From positions 60,621,673-60,685,672 of the forward strand of contig NC_090288.1 in NCBI RefSeq assembly GCF_037392515.1: a stretch of 64,000 bases of DNA, read 5' to 3'. Origin of the DNA: Haliotis asinina. Lineage: Eukaryota; Mollusca; Gastropoda; Lepetellida; Haliotidae. Positions 37,501-49,500 of this stretch are shown here, piece by piece (position 1 is the first letter of the stretch; each line of letters opens with the position of its first letter). Below the pieces are notes generated by a model that searched no databases, had not been told where the DNA came from, and worked only from the letters and a program-made list of their open reading frames with translations. Both the position numbers and the translations under genes were made by a program.

Positions 37501-40500
37501 TCAGTAGCGAGATCGTGCCGCTTCCTTTCTTCCTGTATTTCAGCCGCGTGATCATCTCGTAGTTTCGAGAAGAGGAAATTACTCCCGGAAAATGCCAGGG
37601 CATTCACTAACGCCCCACCGACCATCATAGCTATCGTGGCCATCCCTATATTTATTTCATTATATTATCAGGTATTATCCCTTGTTTTACTAGGATGTCT
37701 TTTGTGGCCATCGCCATACCAAGGTTCATTATGAGCATACCCATATCCTGCAGGTTGAAATCTAGCTTGATAGTTGGTTGTTTAAGCACCATTTTAGTCA
37801 ACCGAGCGTACCCTACGGCTAGACTGGCGACCACTGTGGCGTGGTATGCGTCGTTGACGAACGTTTTCCCCTCAGACATTATGTATATGATATAAAATAT
37901 TAAAATTATAACATGATATGCGGGTCAATAGTGGGGGTTACCTCACTGTTTGGAGGCACCTCACTGTTGTGGGGCTCACTGTGGGAGGGTATCCCCACGT
38001 ATAACCATGTTATAACCACGGCAGCAGTTACACCTACAGCCAACAACAGTCGGGTTGGGTTGGCCACTTTATGTTGGTTACACCACCGTTTTTTACCGGC
38101 AGCTACTCTCTTAGGATTCTTCTGTCTGGTTACTGTTGGGGGCACCCCCACTGAATGTGTTTCCACCGTCACCTCGGGACTCACTGTTGGGGGTGGGGTC
38201 TCCACCACTGGGGTTTCCCTCACTGGGGTTTCCTGTGCAGCATCCATCTATACTATTATTATTATTCTTTCTCTCAAATTGACAATGTTTTGCTGTGATA
38301 ATCGCCGCTGTCACTGGAGCCAACAACATACCATATTTGTGGTACAGCCCGCAGCTGATAGAGCTCACGGCGTGTTCGATAAAAGGGTCTTTCTCGAGGT
38401 CCTCCCACAGGTAAAGTCGGCGCTCTGGTGGAATGGGAAGGAAGTGTGATACAATACCGGTGTATATCTGGGTCATAGCCGATCCTATTGTCTTTGTCAT
38501 TTCTGCTCCGAGCCGGGACTCGTATCTAGCGTACAGCTTATCGATTTCTTCGGCTGACATTTTGTGAATTTTATCCAGGGTGTAGTCTCCAAAGTAATGT
38601 TTGGCTTTGCCGCCAACAGCCAACGCCACCAGTTTCTCTCGCTTGGGGGAATCCCCCACACCCCCAGTGGGGGAACCCTCCAACGACAATTGTTCGAGCA
38701 ATTCCTCACACTCCATCTTATAATATAACAAGTAAGATTTAGTTTTAACTATATAATACCCGATGCAGACAAAACACAGAGAAATGAAAGTTAAGTTGCA
38801 CACAACAAACACTTCAAATATCATAGCTATGCTTAGCATTTGCTTAGCTTTGCTTAGCTTTGCTTAGCTTTGCTTAGCATACTATATATGCTACTGGTTG
38901 GTCGGTTTTTAGAACGAGCTTAGCGTGTTTAGTTTCAGCGAGCTGTTTCTTCACCCGTTCCCGTTCTAATTTACTCATCACATCGTTCTCTCTCAAACAC
39001 TCCTCGAACGAATCCCTGTCCTTGCAGTGAAATAAGGCCACCCATCGCGTCTGCTCCCTGAGGTCTTTCAACACTGAGTTGAACTTCTGCGTTAGCACCC
39101 AGACGCTGTGATTTGCATGCCGGCCGGAGAAGGCCAGGTACGATAGCATGTCTCTCTTTTTTGTTATCTCGCGATTAGCGCTGCAGTCGTCCAGTATGAA
39201 CAGCGTCGGTTCTCCTTTAAATTTCTCGTGAAGAGCTTTCAACCAGTCCTGCAGGTGTGTTCCAGGGTCGATTTTGTGTACCCAAGGTCGCGCGTACGTT
39301 TTATTCATGCTCAGAGTAGGGCACATGATAACGATGTTATCGAACACATCCTTGTAGTAACCCTCCAACATATCCAAGACGAAAACGGTCTTCCCACAGC
39401 CAGTCTGCCCGCACACTATGGCGCAGTGTGGGTCAGTGGGTAGTTGTAGGTACCCCCGGGGGGTGTGGGGCAGTGGGGACTGTTTATTGTTGGGGGGTGT
39501 GGGGGGGTACCCCCCATCAGTAGATGGCTTGCACGAATCTACCATTGTCTATATTAAGTTGCGCGTCCATAATAACGTACAGATATAATTTCAACTTACC
39601 AGCGGGTTGAGCCTTCTTAGTAATCTGGATGGTTATCCCTTCGCTGCCGTTATCTATACGGCGCCCGCTACCGTGCAATTTATCATCATCCGTGGATCGC
39701 ATGTCCAACCATAGGGCGTACTTGGTGGTCAGGTATTCACCGATCTGCACGGAGCCTAGGTCCAGGTCCTTTGTTATATAATCGCCATATCAGATCAAAA
39801 CATGACTTATGATATTAAAAAAGTGTTGGCCGACTACGAGAACAAACCCTTCCCGGGGCTCGAATTTACCGTTCGGGAACTGCGGGGGTTGGATCTGACG
39901 ATGCAAACCATTCGCGGACATCTTGCGAAAAGCACGGCCAAAATGAGTGAGATAGACGACACCATCGCCTATGAAAAGAAAAAACTCGGTGAAACTGATG
40001 ACGAGGCTCTGAAAGCCCACATCGAGAAACAAATACGTAATTTGGAAGAGGAAAGGCAGACCTGGCTGGAGACAGCATCCTCCTTCAAAGAAAAGCTTCG
40101 ATCCCAGGTCAACCGTATACGGGAAACCATCAATCAAGTCCTCTACCGAGACACCACGTTAGCAGACAGGATTCGGATATTGTTCCGGGAGCAAGGGATC
40201 ACCATCGCCAGCATTCTGACTGCATTGGGTTTCATCATATCAACCTTGGTGGTGTCACTGGTGGGGGGGAACCCCCACACCTGGCGGCGGGGGAACTCCC
40301 ACAGGTGGTGGTATTAAAGACTGGATAAAAAAACTCGGGGAAGGCCTAGCTAAACTGGCTGGTAAAGCCGCCGAAGCCCTTCCCGGCATCCTGGGTAGCA
40401 TCGTCTCGTGGTTGTTGGGCGCTCTGGCTTAAACTGCCATGTGGCTCAGTCAAAACATGTGGGCAGCCATCGTCGCCGTGGCGGGTCTGGTGTACGTAGC

Positions 40501-43500
40501 GGCTAAGAAATCTTTAACCAAATAAGACCCAAAGTTACCCCACCAACCACTAGGGCTGTTTTATTATCAATATGCTGCTGATAGGAGGCCTGAATATGGG
40601 GGGCCACCTCCTGTGGTGTTGGTTGAACTTTAGGCTCCGGGGGCGGCGCAACTATACCCGTTTCACGTGGTGGGATGTGTGGGATATAGGGGGTGTTAAT
40701 ATCTGGGTTGATACCCAACTTTTGACCCGCCGTGGCTATGACTATTTTGTTGTTATAACCCACCACTTTTTTTACTCTCAGTTGCATATCACTGGGAGCC
40801 ATGTACAGCCCCACGCCGAACACGTAGTTGACTTTCGATCTGGCGTATTCTAACACGTTTTGGTAACGGTCGATGGCCCGCGGGAGATCAACTGGAGAAT
40901 TTATAGCATCCTCAACGTTGGAAACGAACTGTTTCTGAGCGTCGTAAGCAGTTCCCTTACCGAGGATGTTGGAACGCGTCATCGACTGCGCACCCAACAG
41001 CGCCCACACGTACGTTCGAATCGAGTCGTTCACGCGTATTGTACCAGCACGAGTGAATTCTTTCGATGTTTTTGAGATCATTTTAGTCCAGGCTGTGGCT
41101 GCATCAGGATTGGTTTGCTTTATACAGCTGACATGGATCTTTTCATTCGTTGTGGGGCCTGTATGACGGTTTGGGTTGTATGAACCATCTTTAGAACCGG
41201 CATAATATGTTCCGGACCTGTAGAAGTACACGAGAACTATACCGAGACCATGGTTCACACCAGGAAGGCGAAAGTCTTTATTCGTTGGAATCTCAAACTC
41301 CCCACAAACACGTTCATAAGCGCGTCTATCATAGGGGTTAATCGTCATACTCCACGCTTTATCTTGGGGAAGAGGAGCACTTATTTCCTTCAATATTCGT
41401 CTCGTTTGATAATAAATATGAAACAAAATAACCGCCTTACTCAGTTCGTCTATACCGTAGTCTGGTGTCACACCCGACCCTGTCGTCGCACACCACACAG
41501 CAAAGTTGAGTTGGTTCTGCCAAAACTGCATTGGGTTTTGATTCCAGTTTACCACCGCCTGCGCGTTATTAACGGACACGATATAGTTTTCAAAGATATT
41601 AATAAAGGTTGTTTTAAACCCCGTACCATCTGCATTCACCACGATTTTCAAGTGTGCTAAATCCATATTATAATATATAAATTATATATTATAATATGTA
41701 CATAACACTTCCAGGAATAACGAGCGGTGAGGCCGTTCAGCTGACGCACGCAATCGATAACACGTCAGGTCAACTCGAAGTCGCACTCTGCGATATCACC
41801 TACCTACCGCAATGGACTAACATCAACGCCAGCAACAATAAGCTGTTCGTCAGTGGAACTCGCAGTCAGATAACTGACGGCTACTACAGCGTGTGCTCTC
41901 TAAACGACGAGGTCTTCAAACCCCTTGGAGCCGAACTCAAGATGAACGACTCAAACGGCACAGTGGTGTTAATCAACAACGGAAGAACCTCCTTGAGGCT
42001 CGGCCGACCATTAGCGAGGATACTCGGTATGTCTCCTGACGAGATAAAACCAACAACAACCGTCACAGGCATGAAGTTACCCGACCTAGTACCGTACCGA
42101 GAGCTGTACATTCATCTCGATCAGGTGAGCACAACGTATAACATTCAAGGAGGTCACCCTTCCACTATACTGAGAGCAGTGCCGGTGAAAACTGAGAAAT
42201 ACAACGACGGTAGAACCGAGTCGTTTTCACCACGGCAGTATAAGAGATTAACCCAGGGCAACATACCTGAGCTGACAATATCGGTGTTAGATATAAATCA
42301 TAATCCTGTAAATATAGGATACCTCAGCTTAACACTTCATGTAAAATGACCACCGCACAAGGGCCCGGAGTGAAAAAATGCGTCAATATCGGGATCTCCG
42401 ACCTCGGAGACACACGCGGTTTCGACGCTCCCGGAGTAGATGGTAAATCATACGCCTTGCAACTGAAAAACAACATTTACAAACGCGTTGAAATCCCCTC
42501 CGGTGGAACCCTAAGTGATATAGTAGATACCACAAGAGCAACAGTCAACACTAAGTACGCCCTTGTCAACACCGGTAATAATAATTGGGTAATATACCCA
42601 TCGTTCGGGGGTAAACTGTTCGACTTAGACGATGTTGAGAGCACTACCGTCGCCCGAAACAAGCCATATATGCTCGTCTTCACCGAAGATGACAAGTGGG
42701 TGTTGTTACCCGATAACGACTGGTTTATCAATATTAGACTCGTCTCTCCCTACGTGTTCACGGATAACAAAGACAACCACCTAAACAAAGTCGTGAACAA
42801 TGGAACCATGCTCGTGGCTTACGTCCCAACTCAGAGACGTAGCGTAGTCGTCAGCCCAGTCAACACTGTGGCAGCCCACATGCTATCGAGTAAACCGGCC
42901 ACACAAAACGTGAAATTGCAGTTGGTGTCTGAATTCGAAGGCATGGCCACTCTACTAGAGAGTCTACCGGCAAACTCAACACTGATCATCAAAGTCTACC
43001 TAGGGGAACCATTGGGGAATGATGTCGAGATCGTGAAGGGGATCAAACTCGGGTGGGGCAAACAACATCAGTATCAAGTTTGCAATGTTTACGTGCGGGT
43101 GGGTGTCGACTCCAAGACCAGTCTGCAGGGGGTCAACGTGATCGTGGAAAACAAGATATCACTAATCAATATCTTCCTGCCTAACAACATACACTTCATG
43201 GGTATGAAGTTAACCTCTGAATTATTATCAGAAAACCAGTTGGAAATTATATTGTAATAGTATAATAATGACCAGTCATCATCCCAACACTACGCTTAAC
43301 GACCTAGGAGATACGGAGGGATTCGATCAGCCTGGTGAGGAAGATGAATTATATATCCTGCACTTCAAAGACAACGTGTACAGACGAGTGTCGTTATCAG
43401 ATTTTAAAGAGCCCAAATGGCTGATCAACTTAACACTCACCTCACCTTATATCACAATAGACGAAAATGAGTGGATCTCTAAGATTAGGAACAACGGTAT

Positions 43501-46500
43501 CTGGCCCGGGGATTTCATTCTGGAGAGGGGATTAGTACCCATGATATCTCCTGATATCGAAAAAAATGGGTTAAGGACTATAGTAAAAAATAAATTAACA
43601 TTTAGCAATAATCCTTATATCAAAGATCTTGTTAATAGAAGATTCTCCCCTTTCACACTCATCATAGAAGTCTTCTTTTGGGTTTTAGGCAATGAAAACC
43701 CCCCAAGAGTATGCCAAATTTTACCCGGGGTGTCAATCCACTGGTATGACGAACACATAAACCAATATTGTCGTATTGTTATACAACAGGATACCCCCAC
43801 GGGCCCTATAACCAGCTTAATAAGCCTCCGTGGGGTTTTTATTACAACAGGAAAGTCTATTAGATTCTCACCTATTACCCTGACTAGTTGTCTAGAACTT
43901 GTAGACTTCAAATTCATTGATAGAATATTAACTGAACCCCAATTAAAATATCTTCCAAAATATATATTATAGGATGGGTCTGTACCCAGTCGTAGAGGAA
44001 GTAGCGAAGACGCTGGAAACCGTAGATGGGTTCCGCTTGAGGCAGTTATGTGATGTGAAACGCCAACTAGAACAAGACCGTGACACGCGGAAAGCTCTAT
44101 GTAAAAAGTACAATAGAGCTTTCAATATCGTGGACGGGGCTGACACTACCCTTATGGCAACCAGCATGGGACTAGGGGCGGAAGGCGTTGGGTTGTTGGC
44201 TACCATCGTGGCTGCACCTATAGTGCTAGGTTTTGAAATAACAGCTGGGGTGGCAGGGGTGTTAGGGTTGGCGCTTAAGTTAGTATCACGCAGACTTCAT
44301 CGTAAGGCATTGAAACACGACGAGATCAGGGTTCTGGCCGAAGCAAAGCTCAACACAGTGAGTGAGCGTATTTCCACGGCACTCTCTGATAGTAAGATCT
44401 CAGAAGAGGAGTTTCGTTCAATCCTCTCTGAACTCACAAAATATAACGGAATGAAACAAGATATTCGGTCCAAGTCTCGTAAGTCTGCTATCAGCGAGGA
44501 CGAGAAAAAAAAGTACATAGAACAGGGGATACAAAAAGCCCAGCAAGCCTTTATTACGAACACCAAAGAGATCATAGGCGGTTCACGTTAAACTGTTTCA
44601 TCGATATAAACGTGACATAGGCACGCCAACTTTTTTGTAGTAGTGGTAATAATAGCAAGAGCTAAGGACCCAACCAAAGCCTTAGTTAGTAAATAAGGTG
44701 TTGTAGAGACTTTTCTTGAAAGTGGTCCAGAGAAACAGATACCAGATAGGGCCCTAGTGAGGTATCTATACCAGCCGGGGGAACACGAGGGTGATAGCCG
44801 TAAGCGAGCCACCGATCCTATATGGTCAGTCAAAACTTACAACATAGATAAAGTGGATATGAAAGCCGACGAACCTAACTTGTACTACTTGAGGGATGGG
44901 CCGGGTAGGGGGTTTGTAAGAGAAGAATTATTGATCGTACCGTACGGCACAGTGTTACCTCCAACACACGTTAAGTAGTAGGGGTAATAGTAGCAAGAGC
45001 TAATGACCCAACCAAAGCCTTATTTAGTAAATAAGGCTTTGTAGAGACATTTCTTGAAAGTGGTCCAGAACTGTCATTGTATATACTACTCAGCCTGCCA
45101 AAATCTTAAAAATGCTGACCATCTGTTATACAAGATGTGGCCCATCATAATTATTATTCAAAATTTTAATGTTGTGACCCAATAATGATTATTACCTAAT
45201 TAATGACAAAAATATACAGGAAATACACACTCGTGACGAGCGTAAAACTAATCTCACTCACTCACTCACTATCAGACCTCTTATTGGCCTTGGGGCGGTG
45301 GGGTAACCTAGTGGTGAAAATGTTCACTCATCACGCCGAAGACCAGCTTTCGATTACCCAGACTGGTACAATGTGTGAAGCCCATTTTCTCATGTTCCTC
45401 GCTGTGATATTGCTTGATTATTGCTAAAAGTGGAAAACTAAACTCACTCGCACTTACTGGCCTCTCTCAGTTATGTAATACTTGTTATTCAATTGCATAT
45501 TTTTATTAATGTTAATCTGCTGTTTTTCGAAACATACTATGTATAATATTCCTCTCAACATTTGATTGTAAGCTATGGTGTATGAAGTTGCATGTTTCAT
45601 TGGTAAAGAAGCTGTTCATCCAGAAGGCTTCAAAGTTCTTGTGAAAGCAGGAAACCAAGGTCATAAGACACAAGCTTTCAATATTTTACAAGCTGTAGTA
45701 AACCTAATGTGTATCATAGGCTTAGGATTGTTGTAGCACTATCGTTTTTTATCACAACCCAGAAATGTAGTTGTGCAATAGAACTCATGCATAAGGGATT
45801 GTGAGAATATTGTTCAATCTTCCTCATTGTACTGACACGTAAGTCAGTATGTTCTTAGCCTGGGATGTTACAGTAGAAGCCTATTTCGTCCATTGTTCAG
45901 TTGAAATGTGGGTGGTTTATTCGACCAGGGATCAACTGGCAATTAAGGCCAAAATTCCAAATGAAATGGGAAGATTTTTAAAAATGTACAAGCACAACAT
46001 GATGAAAGGGAGTCATTAAGTTGTGCACTTTGTGTTTTGCAGTTCAGCCGTGATCAACAAACGCAGTTTGAAGAAAGGTAAGATTTGTAGATATCTATTT
46101 TTGCAAACTGTTAGCTGGCTGTTCATGTATTAAGAGGTGTTTCAGAAAATTGTGTATTATTAAGTGTTTCCCAAGGTTGTCAATATCCCTCTTGTTGGTT
46201 TCCGAGGGTTGTCTTTATCCTTCTTGTTGGTTCCCCAGGGCTGTCTATATCCTTCTTGTTGGTTCCCAGGGCTGTCTATATCCCTCTAGTTAGTTCTCCA
46301 GGGCTGTCTATATCTTTCTGGTTGGTTCCCCAGGACTGTCTATATCCTTCTTGTTGGTTCCAAGGACTGTCTACATCCTTCTAGTTGGTTCCCCAGGACT
46401 GTCTATATCCTTCAAGTTAGTGCCCCAGGGCTGTCTATATCTTTTTAGTTGGTTCTCCAGGGCTGTCTATATCCTTCTTGCTGATTCCCAGAGCTGTCTA

Positions 46501-49500
46501 TATTCTTCTAGTTGGTTCCCCAGGGCTGTCTATATCCTTCTTGTTGGCTCCCCAGGGTTGTCTATATCCTTCTTGTTGGATCCCCAGGGCTGTCTATATT
46601 GTTCTTGTTGGTTCCCAGGGTAGTCTATATCCTCCTTGTTGGTTCACTGTTATTTGTCAATATCCCTGTTATTTGTACCTCAGTATTGTCTACATCCTTT
46701 TTTGGCTTTCCCATGGTTGTCTATATCCTTCTTGCTGGTTCCCAAGAGCTGTCTATATCCTTCTTGTTGGTTCCCCAAGGGTTGTCTATATCCTTGTTGG
46801 TTCCCCAGGGCTGTCTATATCCTTCTTGTTTTTTCCTCAGGGCTTGTTATACCTTTCGTGTTGGTTCCCCAGGGTTGTCAATATCCCTCTTCTTTGTACC
46901 TCAGTATTTTCTATATTATTCTTTGGCTTTCCCATGATTGTCTACATCCTTCTTGTTGTATCCCCAAGGTTTTCTATATCCTTCTTGTTGACTTTACATC
47001 TGTTGTGAGTCTTTGTTAGAATAGGTCAGCAGAGACTCATGATGTTTGTAAGACAAGACCTATGGTGAATGAGCATGAGTGGTTACTCCTGACCATCTCA
47101 AGCCTTGACTAAATGCAGGTCACTGTGGTATTTCTGGAATACAGCAGTGGTGGGTATTCTAGTGGTTAAAGTGTTTGCTCGTCATGCTGATAACTCAGGT
47201 TCGATTCCCCACATGGGTACAATCTGTGAAGCCCATTTTTGGTGTCCCCCCAACTGTGGTATTGCTAGAATTTTGATGAAAGCTGCATAAAACTCAATCA
47301 CTCCCTCACTCTGGAATACAGCTAAATGTGGCATTGAACAAACAAACATGAGCATGATAGACTGACATCGTATTGTCAGAATTCTTAAAACCTGTTGCAC
47401 CTCTTGCTGACAAAGAAAGGTAAAGCATCTATTATTCTGCTTTAGTAGCACTGAAGTTTTTGTCCACAAAATCAGTGCAAGCTTCACAAATACATCTACA
47501 TGAATTCAGAAGTATTGAAAAGATACCTTTTTGTCCTGTAAACATTGTATGGGAAACAATTGTTTTCTCTAATTCATAGATTCCAATATTTAACATTTTA
47601 ACGTTGCTTACAGATCAACCAACAAATCAGGAACTACCACACTGCATAGGAAACCAGAAGACACACCAAACAAACCTTCATCATCAGAGAACGTGGATAA
47701 ACATGACACCAAATGTTTTTTGTCAACATCAACATCCAGTCAGGACATTGCAGTGGACACGGAGTCACCATGGTCACCACCTTCACCAAAATCTGATGAC
47801 TCAGAGATGGAACTGGCACTGGAACCTTCCCAGAAAAAAGCAAAGGACTTTGAACCAGGAGGTTTGGCAAGTGCTAGTTCCCCAGATGATAATGAAGACT
47901 GGTATGGGCCAGTGCCACCAAAGAAACCTTCTTGTAACCTTTCTCCCTCACAAAAATCTGCTGGGGTTAAAAGTCATGAGTTGGCGGTCATGGAGATATT
48001 AGAACAAAAATCAAAAGATGACCAAAGTGCCACCAAACAAAAAGAACTGCCCCAAGAGTCCCTGACCAAGACAAGCACTAATAGTACTTTCAAAGGTTGC
48101 TGGATAGAAGTGGGGAAAATATCAAAAAAGGGTCCTAAAACTCAGTATCGCAAATTTATGTTGGACAAGGATGCAAAATGTTTAAAAAGTGAAATATCTG
48201 AAAAAGATCATGATTCAGGGACCAATTCTAGTCCACATAAAAAGGTAAAAGAACACAAAAGTGGCAGGAAGTCATCTGGTGATTCTGATAACTGTCTGCA
48301 TCCTGAGTGGTCATCTGATGAGGTAGGGATGCGGAGGCTGGAAGAGGCATGCACAATGTCTCTCCATCATGCCTCCAAACACAGCTTCACCAGAGAGATC
48401 CTTGAACCTCGAGGGTCTGGAACACATATGACTAATATCAAGACAGATAATTTGTCTCACAAGAAGACCATCAGCTCTCTGGAAAAAATCAGAGCCCAGG
48501 AGATCCTCCAGATTGACACCAAACTGAAATCATCAAGGAAAACTCCACAGTATATAAACTCTGAGGAAGATACACCAAACAAAGATGAGCATTTTGATGC
48601 CAGTGTTGAACGTGAATCTTCATCCAGTTCCAGACCCTTCTTTCTTAGGTTCACCCCTCATCGCCTCAGCTATCAGTCTCCTCTAGCTGTGTTCACTAGC
48701 ATGGAGGAGACCCGATTGTCCACTGACTTGCATCCAAGTAGAAAGAAGATGTATCTGCCATCAGAGGACACCTCTACTGCAGTTGTATCCAAACCGAAAG
48801 GCGTGAAATTGCTGCAAGAGAGTCCCTTTTCTGCAATACCTTTGAAGGATAGAAATGACCTTGATTTTATTGATTCAGAGCTGGAGAAATCATATGATGA
48901 AACATTTCCTGACTCAAGTGATGCTTTGAGATTACATAAACATATTGGTAATTAAGTTTCTTTGTTGTATTTACGTCCTTTTTTACAGTATTTTCTTACT
49001 TAAAAATGTTCTTTTCAAATTTGAATTCCTCACAGGTTTTGACCTTTAGAACATTTTGATATTTTGTGCCAAAATCATTTGAGAGAAATTGTAATATGAG
49101 AGATCATGTCACTAACATACATTACACATTGCTATTCAGAAATCTGACTGGTGTGTTAGTTATACTGCAGTATAATGAAGCAGAGTGTGACACCAATCCA
49201 CAATCTTTTAAACTAAATTAAATTACAATACTCTTAAAATCAACAGATTCAAGGACCAAGAAGATGATTTCCCTTGTGCCGTACCCTGTGATTGATGCCT
49301 CCTTCCAGCAAAGTATGGCAGAATCCACTAATCTAAAGCTGGACCCGGATGATGATACCAGGAGGCAGCATGGGTCTGAGGGACATGTTACTGTGCCCAG
49401 GGATGGCAGCAGGAGCAGGATAAGCAGCACCAGCACCACCTCAGACACCCCAGTGGAGACATGTGATTCGAGCCTCATAACTGCAGCTAAACATCCACAA

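Larger units (their letters stand above)
32098..45090. mobile_element. Maverick/Polinton, 12,993 bp, near-complete but damaged
   Basis: Bounded by inverted repeats starting AGTAGTATATACAATGACAG and by the direct repeat CAGCC (32093-32097 and 45091-45095). Contains integrase, protein-primed family B polymerase, FtsK/A32-type ATPase and penton-like genes, the defining set of Polintons, which are virus-like self-synthesising DNA elements. The expected target duplication is 6 bp; here 5 match. It is shorter than the usual 15-20 kb and lacks a recognisable protease and most of the major capsid gene. Identical terminal repeats and mostly open genes indicate a recent insertion or recent repeat homogenisation. 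Codons are less AT-rich than the host intron. Confidence 0.95.

Noticed and set aside
44757..44978. 73-codon open frame in the right terminal repeat
   Set aside because: It is an exact copy of the integrase C-terminus carried by the inverted repeat, not a separate gene.
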